Below are positions 1 through 11,884 of a stretch of DNA of 64,000 nucleotides, in pieces; position 1 is the first letter of the stretch, and each line of letters starts with the position of its first letter. A program made the translations under genes and the position numbers. Source of the stretch: Dastarcus helophoroides (Eukaryota; Arthropoda; Insecta; Coleoptera; Bothrideridae). Location of the stretch: contig CM053325.1 of NCBI GenBank assembly GCA_028583605.1, positions 43,017,435 to 43,081,434 of the forward strand. Reading direction: 5' to 3'. Under the pieces are notes generated by a model. The model did no database searches. It was not told the DNA's origin and saw only the letters and a list, made by a program, of their open reading frames with translations.

Positions 1-1429
1 AATTAAGCTTCAGATTGGCAAATAGTGAATGCCCTGCTTTCACGTCCGGTGAATATAAAAATAATTGTTTAAGGACACAAATAAACAAGTAGTTGCTAGC
101 GTATGAGGAATAAATTAAATATTTTCCCTACAAACCAACAATCTTGTTCACATCTTGAAAGTGAAATGCTCTTTACTTTGTTATTATGGAAAAATTCGCG
201 AATTCCCAAATTATAACTAACATTTCTGCTTCTTTAACTAGCTTGTTGTGTTTCATTATTGGAAAGCTTCTTCGTAATGTTTAAAAAATTTATTAGTAGG
301 AATGTAAGCTATGTTTCAATCAGTGGAAAATTTTTTATCAACAAGGATTTATAAGTTCTTTGTACATTCAAAGTGCAATGAAACAGATATTTATTTCACG
401 GACCCCTCAATTGAGAGTATTACGAAAATTTTAAGTACAAATTCCACTTATATTTATAAAATGTTATAGTAGTAAATTTATCCCCAGCTCAAAGTAGGGA
501 TATTTATTTAATTGAACTTTCGCCTTGTGACGTTCGTAAAATATGTCGCACCTGTTTTACTTTACTAAATACCTAAAATACATTTAATGCGTTACACAAA
601 GATAGTTAATCCCTAGGTAATATTCCCAGATATGTCATTAGGTTTGCCTAAAACCGAGTAACGCAAAGTCTGTTAATCTTGCTACATACATAAGTTATCA
701 AAAGCAATGTCGCCTTCTATAATCCACTAATTTCTCTTTCCCTAATTACAAATATAAATGATATCTGTGCTAGAAACTTTATTAACAAATGAGCAATTAT
801 TCCCTAAACTAATATGTTATAGCACAATAAAATTTCTCAGACATATTAGATGTATTATGAAATATCATCTAATCACTACCGCAAGGAAAAAATTCTATAG
901 TTCGATTTTGTCTTTCGAAAGTTGGAGTGTGTTTAAATATTTCAAAGGAAATAATGAATATGGCTTCTTTTTCAAATAAAGAGAAAGCAATTTTACTATT
1001 AATACTACTTTAAAAGTGCAAACCACGAATCAGACATTCTCAACTTCTGCGCCATCTGGAGATATGTTTTATTGGTCCGCGAAGAAATGTTGCTCGTCAG
1101 GGTTAAGAAATTTCTCATTGAAAATATTACAGCAACATTTTAATTTATTAAATCGCGAAATAAATATATTTTTAACTAATTTTGAAATTTAGACATTATA
1201 TGATTAATTAATTCATCCGGTGCCCTCATATCCCAAAAAGTCAGGAGCCTCCATTGAATGGGAAGAAGTGTCTCCAGTAAATACTACTAATTTTGGTAAT
1301 CATAAGTAGAAATGATTTTCTAAAAAAAAAGAAAATAATAACTGAAAACATAATTTCAGAATCTTGAGAAAAACGTTAAAAAATGTTAATAGTTCCATAT
1401 TGAAATCAAAGTTTTATGAGAGAAAAAAC
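1..1429. other. AT-rich stretch without a recognisable gene
   Basis: No coding region, RNA gene or repeat is recognised here. The only longer reading frame (758-979) has no family motif and an AT-driven residue composition (F, K, I, Y), so it is taken as chance. No splice-flanked exon is evident. Confidence 0.5.
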
Positions 1430-2450
1430 AACAGTAAAAATTGAAATTGTTACCACGAAACTTTTTGAAAAAAAGAAGATACAAAAACAACAAATTTTCT
1501 AGGTTTAATTCTACATTTAAGTTAAGTGTTTTTATTAAGGCAAAATTTTAAGAAACAAAGAGAAATATTGAGAAAGGTGTCGATAATAATTCAAGACTAA
1601 TCCAAGTCAGAATTAGAAAAATAAAACCAACATTTCTATCGAAAAGATTTTATTTGGAAAATATAAATTTTGGATAAATATGGACATTTCGAGATTAATG
1701 GAGGAATTAAAACAAAAAACTGAAATGTTTCAAAGAACATATGAAAAATAAATCTATAATTGCATCATTAAGAAAAAATTCTAGAAGAAAGTCAAAATTC
1801 CTAGAAAAAGTTTAAATTTAGAGTGTACAGATTAAGTCTAAACTTTAGTAAAAAAAATCGGTTAAAACTGACAATTGCAATTGAAATTTCCTTGGGGTCA
1901 AAATTTCGAAATTTCAGGAAAAATGCAAAAACTCCAAATTTCGAGATAAAATCGAAATTTCAAAAAAAAAACTTGAAAAGAAGAGAAATAGAAACAGAAA
2001 GATTTTTTAATTTGAAATTTCAAACATTTTTTAATTTGAATTTCCAAACATTTTTTAATGCTAAGTTTTATGAAGCAAATCGTAACTTTGGTAAAAAATC
2101 TTTATAATTGAATGTATCTTAAGTTAAAATATAAAGTCAAAGTTCTAACAGAAGTTGAATTTTCTGTTCAAATTCGCAATTTTAGGTGAATAATTAAACA
2201 CTAAGGTGTTGAGCGTAAATTTTGGAACGATAAGTCGAAATGTAAAGTACTTGGTGTAAGATTAAAAAGCAAAACTCTAATTAAACAGAAACTTTTCTCG
2301 AAATTACAAAAATCACAAATCAAAAAATCAAAGTCGAAATGTCCAATAAAAAGAATGAAAACTATTAAAGTAGAGATATGATAAAAATTCTTAGTTTGAA
2401 AAGATATTTTAAAAAAATAAATTCAAAATTAAAAATGTAAACTCCACATT
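1430..2450. repeat. Low-complexity tract of degenerate AAATTTCGA-type words
   Basis: The tract consists of loosely repeated words such as GTCGAAATTTC and AAATTTTGAGAAAAA without a fixed period. The reading frame 1823-2107 within it (rich in N, F, K, R) is a by-product of this texture. The same texture appears at 22.6-25.1, 35.5-36.3, 42.0-44.9 and 55.3-55.7 kb. The 22.6-25.1 kb instance forms the interior of a hAT-like element, so this tract may be a remnant of related elements, but no terminal repeats were found here. Confidence 0.5.
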
Positions 2451-3290
2451 TCCAATTTTCAATAATGTTCTATCTTTACAACTTTGCTTATAACTTTTTA
2501 ACTAAAAAGATACCAATCTTTTTTTCTTTCTAAAATTTGTTTAGAAAAATTAGTTGTTTTTTAATATGCAAACATATAGTTATACTTCTGAAGAAAACAA
2601 TTCCATGACGTCATGACTTTGGTTTCCAAATATGAAAAATATAGAAATTCAGCTTAAATTGAACCCCACCAAATCCCATTTAAGAATCTCTTCTCAGATT
2701 TTTTATATGGTTTTCCCTTTTCTTATAATAGAGCTGAGACATCGAGTTTTTCTCAACCCCGAACAAGGTTAATCCGCTTCTGCTGATACATGAATTTAAA
2801 AAAAAATCGATATTTCAATCATAAAGTCAAACATCAGAAATAACCAGAAACATTTCAAAGTAAAATTTTTTTTATGAATTTCGAGCCTTTTCTCTACATT
2901 TCGATTTTTTTACAGTATTAGATCTGAATTTGAAATTTTTAATTTTATTTGTAGTGGTGGCATTTTTAATTTCAAGAAAAAAATAGATATGTGAGGTTTA
3001 AATTAAAGAAATACTTTTTTACAAGTTCCATGTCTTCTGTGAAAACTTATGCGTTTTTCCTGAAATGATAACACTAATTTACATGGTTTTTGTCCTTGAA
3101 ATGAGAAGTGTTTTTTCTTAACAATTAGGTGCACTGGGTTTCAAAAAAATTATTTAAAACATCACATATTCAGAATACTTCCAAAATTTTTATTATTTTT
3201 GATTTCCAATGAAAAAGTATTTAAAACAATTAAAAATGAATTGCCTGAGGCTTTTTTATATTTATTTGTGTTTGTGTCTCTTATAATATA

Positions 3291-5052
3291 CTAGTAATAA
3301 TCACCTAACATAACCTGGCCCCAGTAACCTTGATAATTGTGCTTAAAATATTTTAAATTCTGATGAAAACGCTCTCCATGTTCGTCACTGACTTGTCCAA
3401 GGTTTTCAGGAAAGAAGTCGAGATGCGAGTGAAGAATATAAATTTTTAGAGATATGTTGACACCCATTCCTTGAAAACTATGTAGTAGGTTAGCAATTAA
3501 CTGTGGGTAATTTTCATTTTTTTGTTGCCCAAGAACTCTTGGATAACAAGTCGTATTGAATCCCAAGTATATCTTCCAGTATCCGAAAGACTGTTTTCAG
3601 ATTTCTCAACTTTCAATATTTTTTTGATTTATGGTCCGATAAATATAACTTCTTTCAGTTTCGCTTCGGAAAGATTAGGCAAAATGGAACACAAATGCCA
3701 CTCAGATATGTTCTTTTCTAGCAGTTCAGTCTATCTTAATATAATGATCTATTTGCCTCGCAAATCCCATAAACCCAAAAATCAACAATATTTTGTATAG
3801 CCGCCTTGTAAGTCCAAAAGTAAGCCCATTACTTTTAGGTAATCTTAGACACCAATTGTGATCTTTATATTTAATAATAACAATCAGTGTTGATCTCATT
3901 TCATATGTTTCTCTGGTATTTACTGCATGACCTATCGGAATAGACGGCTTTTTGTTGCCATTATGTAGAATGACTGTTTTAAACTAGTCTCCGATGAATC
4001 AACGAATAACCGCCATTTCTTTGAAAAGCCCAACTATATTGTTGCGCGTTATCGGTTCGAATGATTAACAGTTGGTGACTTGTAACGGCTTTATTTTAAA
4101 ACTGAACTCAGAACACTACAATTGTAATTTACTTAAATAATTAACTCACTTATTCATTGACTTCTAACTAACTGAGAGAAAGCCGACCACCTTGTAAAGG
4201 TCCCGCTTCGGGTTTTAAAAGGAACAAGCAGATAAAACTTATCGTTTGCCGAAATATCTGGAACGTTTAATTCATTATCGCGGCCGATTCCCCTTATTAA
4301 ATTTTCTAGAAAATTCCCAATTAAAATTTATAATTACATTTTGTTACATCATAAGAGTAACAAAATTCGTTTTCTTTCTTGAAATATGTTGAAAAATATT
4401 CATTTCACGTACGATATATAGTAACTCCCCTGTTGGGAGCAAGTAACCTTCATTGTTGCCGTCGTGAACCTACTAGTTCAGCTTTGGATTTAGATAAGCT
4501 TAAATCTATTACTAAATCATTTAGTTTATACTGATTAATCATATGTGGTTCTTCATGAACATTAACCAATTCATTTAAACTTGTGTCATTTTGGATTTGA
4601 ACTTCATCGAATTCTGTGTTAGCCTTCAATGTTTTGCCAGAACAACCGCGAGGTTCTGAAACTTAATGCTTGCTTGAACTGCAGAAGGCTTAGTAACTAA
4701 CGGAACATCTGAATATACAATTTTATCCTTGTTCTTCTGATTAAAACCAAATGTCTTAGTGAGACGGAAGTAACAATCATTTTCGTGGTTAGATGTTTCC
4801 CTCTATAACATTGGCATTTTAAAATTCAAAAATTTGTTTTCATTTGCACCCCAAGAGCTTAGGGTTTTTCTACATCCCTCATAAAATGCACGAGAGGCCC
4901 ACTTTATGTCCTGGTGTGAGACCAAAATTTGGAAATACCAAAAATATGATTTTTTGAATGATTCCGTTGAGATATCCTTTCTTAGGTATCATAAATTCGC
5001 CACAAACGTAACAAAAATAATCAGGATATACTTTGCACAACCTTTTTGACAT
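3291..5052 (-). pseudogene. Decayed copy of a repetitive arthropod protein family of unknown function
   Basis: The minus strand starts with ATG at 5052 and soon reads CYVCGEF (about 4990-5015), a cysteine-pair start typical of a widely dispersed arthropod/cnidarian 'uncharacterised' family. The collinear remainder follows: NHENDCYF (about 4770), LNDLVIDLSLSKSKAELVGS (about 4480), FKTVILHNGNK with PSIPIGHAV (about 3950), LPNLSEAKLKE, and finally FFPENLGQVSDEHGERFHQ (about 3390). In-frame stops (for example after MPML near 4815), frameshifts and an LTR insertion make it non-functional. Gene order along the family is intact, so this was a nearly full-length copy. I know the family from recurring motifs, not from an established function. 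Its multicopy, intron-poor nature suggests a mobile or retrocopied origin, but that is inference. Confidence 0.75.
4040..4348. mobile_element. Solo LTR (copy 1) inside the decayed gene copy
   Basis: The segment begins TGTTGCGCGTTATCGGTTCG and ends TTGTTACA, so it has the TG...CA ends of an LTR. It aligns along its length with the segment at 6845-7217 (shared ATCGGTTCGAAT, CTTATCGTTTGCCGAAAT, TCTGGAACG, TTATCGCG). It interrupts the host copy between the residues read as SYDV and the VILHNGN block. Flanking tetramers are ATAT and TCAT, so a target duplication is not evident. No retrotransposon coding sequence is attached. Confidence 0.65.
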
Positions 5053-5414
5053 TTTAAAATTAAATACTTATTTACCTGAACACTAAGTGCACTAAAATTT
5101 TAGAATGAATTGAGAACCAACCTGTGGGTAGTCTGAAACAAAAATGTGATGATAACTCAATTCTTTTACACAATAAAAATAAAACTAATGGATGTTTGCC
5201 ATTAGCTTTTGCCATTAAATAAAGCGATATGACTTTCACTGGAAGGACATAAACTTTATTTTGTTTTTTAAACTCTAAAGTTCAAGTCAAATTTTCTAGA
5301 AAAAGAATACTCGTAATTTTGATGTAACGGACTGGTCCTTGGTTATCTTCAAAAATTGAAACACAGAACTTGTCCCCTGAAACCAAGAAAAATTAAAAAA
5401 CACAACAAAGGTTG

Positions 5415-5455
5415 CTCTAACGCGTTTCGACAGCCAAGCTGTCATCTTCAGAGAG
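5415..5455 (-). ncRNA. Hammerhead-like RNA motif, family A (left arm)
   Basis: This is the exact mirror of the core at 5478-5518: helix I CUCU/AGAG, CUGAAGA, one extra U, helix II GACAGC-UUG-GCUGUC, GAA, helix III ACGCGU, then U and AGAG. All residues described for the plus-strand copy are present. Cleavage is not shown by sequence alone. Confidence 0.6.
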
Positions 5456-5477
5456 AAACTGAACATCTTCAGAGTTT

Positions 5478-5518
5478 CTCTCTGAAGATGACAGCTTGGC
5501 TGTCGAAACGCGTTAGAG
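5478..5518 (+). ncRNA. Hammerhead-like RNA motif, family A (right arm)
   Basis: Seen: CUCU (5478-5481), the core CUGAAGA (5482-5488, fits CUGANGA), an extra U (5489), a perfect 6-bp hairpin GACAGC-UUG-GCUGUC (5490-5504), GAA (5505-5507), self-complementary ACGCGU (5508-5513), U (5514, the expected residue before the cleavage point) and AGAG (5515-5518), which pairs with CUCU to form helix I. Known: small hammerhead variants with minimal helix III are associated with Penelope-like elements and can cleave as dimers. The extra nucleotide departs from the textbook core and may reduce or alter activity. Confidence 0.62.
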
Positions 5519-5924
5519 CAACCTTTGTTGTGTTTTTTAATTTTTCTTGGTTTCAGGGGACAAGTTCTGTGTTTCAATACTCGTAATATTGAAACAAATT
5601 TCGAATAAAGCAAAAAAAAATAAAATGTTTAACTGAAAATTTCAAGAGTTCAGGTAAAGAAAAACCGAGAATTTTAGTATTTTCTTAAAATTTCAACTCT
5701 TTCCCCATTCCCCATTTTTTCCCCAGTCACTGTATAGACCAGCCATGGCCAACTAGCCGGGCTGGAAGAAAAAAATGTTTTCACGGTCAGCATTAGCGAA
5801 GCAAGGCCAAATATTTTCATTAGTTCCAGTTCCGACAAACATTACTTGTCGATCAAAAAAAAAAAGGTGGTCGTTATTCTCTGTGGGGAAGCTAAGCCCC
5901 TAAATAATAAAATACAAATGATTC

Positions 5925-6440
5925 AACATCCCATGGTAGGATGGCCTAAAGGCGCTGTCTCCATCCTTATGGATGGATAAGCTTTTACGTGCATTTAACA
6001 CAGAATTCTTATTCACTACTCTTAAATTAAGTTTTATATTGTTGTCTATCCAGTGGTCTAATTTAAAATATGGCGGGCCACACTTGACTTCTCCATTTTT
6101 CCGTATTTCAAATGAGTCAAATGCTCCTTTGATCGGATTTTGAGAGATCGTCTTGTCTGCCCGACGCCCGACGTACTTCTAATTCCAACTTTACAGGAAA
6201 TTTGCTAAATACCTGACTTGTTCCTTTTGTTCTATTTTATCTTTGAGACTGCCAAAAGTGATTTTAACTTGCCATTAAAATTGCAAACAACTTTTAAGTG
6301 CTGTTTGTGTAAAATTCCACCCAAACCATGCGTAAGCGAAGGTTCAAATGGGAGCGAGACAAACTTTAGTTTTCTGCTTTTGTCAGCTCGAAAAGTCGTG
6401 GTATTTATCAGCTGGAATTTAAATTTTTTCTTTTTCTTTA
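5925..6440 (-). pseudogene. Penelope-like element C-terminal region with GIY-YIG domain, decayed
   Basis: On the minus strand, frames read in order KFVSLPFEP (about 6365), then ILHKQHLKVV (a basic linker before the endonuclease), KSGI and KYVG (the GIY-YIG pair, about 6175), KIRSKEHLTHLKYG, EKSSVARHIL, and HWID followed by VLNARKSLSIHK (about 6010). This order is the usual PLE layout from the end of the reverse transcriptase to the GIY-YIG endonuclease, including the R...EH and A..H motifs. Several frameshifts and stops break it, and no reverse transcriptase catalytic core is recognisable upstream. The family A tail follows in the same orientation, with about 350 bp of unassigned sequence between them (it includes CAGCCATGGCCAACTAGCCG at 5740, perhaps the end of another transposon). 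Confidence 0.6.
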
Positions 6441-6844
6441 ATTTGACTATCCTCCGAGTTTTGTTCGATGTATTTTTGTTGGATTATTGTCGTTTAAAAC
6501 AATTTGGAGAAATAAAATAATGATTGTTAACAAAATGCTCTTAGGATTTTGAAACCTGCAAAGCATTATGTACAAGTCCTAGTTATTTATTTTTGATTAA
6601 AAAAATCTAGTACACCAAGATTGGGGTAAAGGTTTTGTAAAAATAAAAGAACGATTTTGTTCTTAACATAGACGCAAAGATATTTTGTTAACATCGGTGA
6701 ACTCGGAGTTTTAAGAGAAAAGCAGATACTTGTAGTACTTTACTTACTTATTCTTAATTTCAAAGTAAATTGCTTAAATTTAGGTTATTTGGTTAGCCAT
6801 ACAAATAAAAAAATAATCAGTTATTCCAGGAATCTAATTTATAG

Positions 6845-7217
6845 TGTTACGGGCTTATCGGTTCGAATTGATTACCACCTGTGAATTACACCACTTTATT
6901 ATGAAACTTAACTTGGATCACCACAATTGAACAATTCACTCATTATTATTAACTTCTATTAACTCACTAATTACACTAACTTTTAACTGACTTACTTGAG
7001 GGAAAGTTGACCGCCTTTTATAGTTTTGGCTCCCGGCTTCTAGAACTTTTCGGCAGGTAAGGCTTATCGTTTGCCGAAATTTCTGGAACGCTTATCTGCC
7101 GTTTGTTTCGTTATCGCGACCGCTTTCCCCTTATCAGATCCTTCTAGAAACTTTCTAATTTACTAAATTCTACAATTCTATTCTAAATTCTATTCCATAT
7201 ATTTACATTGCGTTACA
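6845..7217. mobile_element. Solo LTR (copy 2) with 4-bp target duplication
   Basis: The segment runs from TGTTACGGGCTTATCGG to ATTGCGTTACA and is flanked by ATAG on both sides (6841-6844 and 7218-7221). TG...CA ends and a 4-bp duplication fit a Ty3/Gypsy-type LTR retrotransposon that has recombined to a solo LTR. It is homologous to 4040-4348. A TTTTATAG box lies near the middle. No internal gag or pol sequence is present. Confidence 0.75.
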
Positions 7218-7325
7218 ATAGTATTCGCCTCTAATTGTAATAGGTACATTTACCACATTTGTTAAAAGATGCAATGTTGTGAATGCAGTTATTACTGATT
7301 GACTAGGAAAGGTTTTTTTTGGAAG

Positions 7326-7736
7326 TACAGTAGTATCTTATTATCAGCAGGAGATACATTGTTGTCAAAACCGCGGATAGCCAAAACCGCGGATAACGAA
7401 GTTACTTAAATATACCCGATAAAAAAATCAAACATAGATAAAATCCAACTAGATAATGCTCGATGCTAGATTTTTCATGTGTATAAATTTTATACACATA
7501 ATAATTGTATACGCTAGAAAATAATACATAAAAAATTTAAGTGAAAACAGTATACCTACAAATATACATAAAATCATTGGGTATATGTATGTATTTGAAA
7601 TTTAAGTGCAGTAAGTTTTTTGTTGAATGTTATTCAACTGCCGATTATGGCAAATGCATCTTTATTTTTGAGAACCGCTACCACCGATAAACAAAAACGC
7701 AAATAAAAAAAAGGCGGATAACGAGGGATTACTGTA
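7326..7736. mobile_element. Pogo/Tigger-like MITE
   Basis: The left end reads TACAGTAGTATCTTATTATC and the reverse complement of the right end reads TACAGTAATCCCTCGTTATC. Near both ends are CCGCGGATA or GGCGGATAACG blocks typical of Tigger-type terminal repeats, and TA flanks fit the family's target. At about 410 bp without a transposase frame it is a non-autonomous derivative. Confidence 0.65.
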
Positions 7737-10700
7737 CTTATAAGGAGAATTGCAAATTTCTGTTATTTTATAAAAATATGCATTTAGGACAATTGTAAGA
7801 ACTTTTCACTTTGGGTTCCATTTTATCGTAATAATCGTAGTATATAGCTGTTTCTATTCTTATATTTTTGATTTGAATATTTTCAGATTCATATCGAAAA
7901 TATTAGTTTTAAATCAGAAATGGGCAAAAGACTGTAAGACACGTGTGACCAAAATAAAACAATTACTACAGTTTAGATTTTTCAAAACCTATATTGCAAA
8001 TTTAATTTACGTAATAATAAAGAACACATCTGTATGAAATTTTATATCTCCCCATTCACTTGAAACATATAAAGTTTTATTTAAAATATAATGCTTGATA
8101 TCTGACACAAAGTTATGTTTTGATATACGATATTCTAAAATACAGCCAGGGGTCTTTAATGGAAAACAAGGTGTATTTTGTAACTATATCATATAACTTG
8201 TTTAAAAATTTGAATAATAAACAATAAATTAAGGCGCTTATTCAACTAGAACATTATATTCATATGATTAATTTTCGAACAATATTAATAAAATTGAGTA
8301 GGTATGGGAATTGCCGATAGAAGTGAAAACTTAAAACTATACGATATAATAGTGTTTTTTAATTTTCAAATTAATTGTAATATTAAAAATTAAAATTATT
8401 ATTAGTCTAATTTTAACATATTTCATATTTGTACTTATATAGTATGGCTGCACAAGCTCTAAAGTAGTAGTAGTTTGCAAATTTTTAAGTGCATGCTTAA
8501 GATCAAGCAAGCGACAATAGGTGTTCATTTTTCCAGATTTTATTGAATACGAACTATTTTAATAAATTGTTTTGGAGCTAATGTAAAATTTTTATGTTTT
8601 TTGATATATGAGAAGTATATACCAAAAATGTTATATCACTTACACTCATTGTGACATTATGTAATGTATTCATATTTATTGCTTAGTTAAATCGTTAATT
8701 TTATAATAGCAAAAATACATTTTGCTATTTTATATTTTACCAGAAATAACTGGGTCACAAAAGCAGAAAAGATTAAAGCATTTAACCGAGGGTTAGAGTA
8801 TTACGCAAATTAAAATATTTCATAAAATTTAGGATTTTAAGGAATCAGATTTAAAAATATCACAGCATCGCCATACGCTCGCAGTCAAATCTTGCCAAAT
8901 GTTACTAGTTCCCGTTGTTGTTCTCATCTTACTCATAGCTACATAATACTGTTAATATTATAGTATGTTGGTAAAGAGAATTAGCGTGACAGTAATGGGG
9001 GTTACCGTGTTGGTCACGCGAGTTGACGTGACGGTGACGCAAATTAGCATGATGGTGATGCTAAACTAGTGAACTCTTATTGACCGGAAATAAGAGTTCA
9101 CCATGAAGAATAAACCTATTCCTCTAACGAAATGAACAAACTGCGCAAATGGTGAGTGCTTCTAATTACCAAGCTGAAGAGATTTCGGCGGTTAGGAACA
9201 GTAGTCACGAAGAGCATGTAAGTTAGACCCACAAGTGTACTTCAATGGCGGAAGATGTATTAGCCCTCGGAGTAGTTGTTTCTTGTGGATCGGGCTTCAA
9301 ATAATTAAATTTTTACCACAGCAAATTATTGATGAAACGTCTGTTTATGTTAAAAAAAATTTTATATTTTGAAAAGTTTTTATTTTTAGGAATTTCTTCC
9401 TCATTGTTCCCTTTCCATGTTATGCACTGCGGACCAACTCAAATGAGAGCGAAACATCGATGTCCAGTGCTACAACCTTTTTTTATGTATTTTTTATATT
9501 TTTATATTTTCATAATTTATCAAAAAAACGAAATTTTTTCATATCTTATTTTTGGTCTTCTATTTTTTATATATTTCCTATTCTATGTAAAATAAACTAA
9601 CCTCTTATTTTGTCAATTGTCATGAGGTGACGTTTTTAAATAAATTTAAATATTAAGTAGTCATATTTCAAAAACTGTTTAGAATATTGTCAACAAACAA
9701 TAAAAATTTAAATATTTCCAAACTGGGTCGAAGAAATGTTAAATAAAATTAATAAACATATTGTAGTAATGTTATGATTAATAATAAACAGTACATATTT
9801 TTGTGTCCTAGAATAATTAGAACAAATTATACAAAGGAATATTTATTTCTTTTTGTTCTTAATTCAGTGGGAGAAGAGAAAAATGAAATTAAAAAGAAAT
9901 TAATAAACTTCCGGAAAATATTGCAGTATACGTTTAAAAGTTCCAAGGTGTTAAACTTATATTACACTTTCCTGCTAATGGAAAAAGTTGGCCTCTGTTA
10001 ATTAAAAAATCATAAAGTTACATTTCCAAATTAGCATCTAAAATTCTAAAAATAAGGAAACACCAATAATACCCTTTCTTTACAAAGAAATATACTTTGG
10101 TGTAAATTTAAGCCTAACACTAGGATTTTTAAAAAAATATGTACCTTAAAACTTAGAAACTTTATCGCTTTGGAAAATTGTTAATATCACTTATTGAAAT
10201 ATTTTATGTAATTTAAAAGAGGGTAATTAAAACATTTGCTTGGATGTCGTTTTTCTTGCTGTTTAATACAAAATCGCACCAACTATTTTTAAATGTATAA
10301 AATGTCCACTTTGAAAAGTTATTTCACTTGTTGCTTTAGTTCATCTTGTCATAAAAATTCTTTTGCTTTACATAGTCCAACTTCATGGAGACTTGGTTTA
10401 ATTACACTCGATTTAAATCAGATTTATTTTAAGGGACATTTAGCAAACTCATCATAATTTTAAATCTCAATAAAGGAATTTCTTACTTCTTTGTAACCTA
10501 ATTTTATTAGTCTCGGGGTAAGAATAAAATCGAAATAACAAAAGAACCTCTTGCTATATTTCGGAGCAATGCAAAAAAGTAAGAATAAAACTTTGCTTTC
10601 CTTCAACTTTTAACTTGACGGATGGATTTCATACTAATGGAATTTAAAGTTTGCTGCGGTGCGGTAATAAATCTAGGATTTTCAAGATGTATGTTGAACC

Positions 10701-11880
10701 CAGTGTCAATCAAACTTACTATTATGTAGACAACATCTGCGAATAATTTATGATGTGTTTTTGCAACTTCCCTGTTGTTGTCAGTATCAGATCTTTCCCA
10801 AATAGGGAATCGGTAAGAATTTAGGCGTTTAAAGTAATTGAATTTTCAGAAAAAAAGCAATAATAATATAAGGCGTTTGTTTCAACAAATAGTGTATCAG
10901 TAGCAATGTACTGAATTTGACTCTTTTTAGTCATTTCAGAATAAAGATTAAAATTTATTTCTGTCGATCTCATTTTTATAAAGTAAAAAAAACTGTGCTC
11001 ACAACACATGTTACTGTCGGGTGTTCAAATGGAAAAGTCATCAAGTTGGCTGTAAAACTGTCTGAGGTTTTTAACGTATGTCTGAAATACGTTATCAGTG
11101 ATTGACAACTCCAAGGTTTTAATACATTTGATTAGCTATCAAAGCAAATCTACATCTACTTTTTTTTAAGTACTGATGGAAAACCCCTAGTGAATTTGTA
11201 TAAAATCTTTCAAAGACCTTAAAGCAACTCACTATTTTATGGATTTGTGTTTCTCAATAATCAAAATCATATTTTGTAAAAGAAAATATCTTTCTAAGGG
11301 ATTTTCTTTTACCACAGAAAATAAAATTTCTTTTCATAAATGAAACGTCAAAGTGTCTCTTGACAGATCAATTAAAACAATCAATAAATAATCGCGTGCC
11401 TGTTTCGTTACGTTTTTCCCTTCTAATAAATAATCATAGCACACTGATGACTTTTTTTATTTGAACGCCCGATAGAATACCGAATAATATAAATATGCAC
11501 TATAATACGTCAGTAATTTAATACCGGTTGTTATATGCTCTATCTGTTATCTGTTCGTACTTTGAATTACTTAATCTATCAATATTTGTTTCAATATATT
11601 TAATTTTTTTCCAAAATCTCCTTTTTCTTACCAAGTTTTCTTCCAATTGATTTTAATATAAAAACTTAAATTTTTGTCTCAATTTGTGGATGGTTTCTCA
11701 ATATTTATCTTGAAATTTTAGAAATATTATCTAAATAAATTTAGGTTTCAAAATTTTTGCTTTCAAGTAGAATGTTGAAGTTAAAAAATTAAATGTTTTA
11801 AATGTATTTTTGACATTTCGCAAAAAAATTAGAAATTCTAGAAAATTAAACAAAAATAAATCTTAAATATCTTTTTGAAA
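7737..11880. other. Long AT-rich stretch without a recognised gene
   Basis: Apart from the short GC-richer repeat at 8976-9064, nothing could be assigned. Several short frames (for example 9329-9595 and 9774-10001) show no family motif, no splice context and an F/I/K/Y-rich composition, so they are not annotated. Confidence 0.5.
8976..9064. repeat. Short imperfect GTGACG/GTGATG tandem patch
   Basis: About 90 bp of GTGAC-type words (GCGTGAC, TGACGTGACGGTGACG, GATGGTGATG) stand out from the AT-rich surroundings by base content. The copies are too diverged to set a period. Origin is unknown. Confidence 0.45.
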
Positions 11881-11884
11881 GCTA

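Larger units (their letters stand above)
5325..5578. mobile_element. Palindromic PLE tail, family A (perfect inverted repeat)
   Basis: Bases 5355-5460 and 5473-5578 are exact reverse complements of each other (106-bp arms) around a 12-base spacer that itself repeats CATCTTCAG from the arm. The left arm continues outward to 5325 through the usual family end (GGACCAGTCCGTT on the minus strand); the right arm stops at TTTCAAT. Each arm carries one hammerhead-like core. Similar tails occur near 28.9, 35.3, 56.0 and 58.2 kb. A decayed PLE GIY-YIG region lies just upstream in minus-strand order (5925-6440), which suggests what the tail belongs to. Confidence 0.8.

Noticed and set aside
3522..3800. 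Plus-strand frame of 92 codons
   Set aside because: It is the antisense of the minus-strand repetitive family copy, whose motifs read clearly on the other strand.
4050..4066. GGTTCGAAT B-box-like words in the LTRs (also near 6858)
   Set aside because: No A box at the right distance and no tRNA cloverleaf; they belong to the LTR.
5296..5613. 105-codon minus and 76-codon plus frames with near-identical peptides
   Set aside because: They are translations of the two arms of a palindromic non-coding tail; the identical peptide at other family A loci comes from the same repeat.
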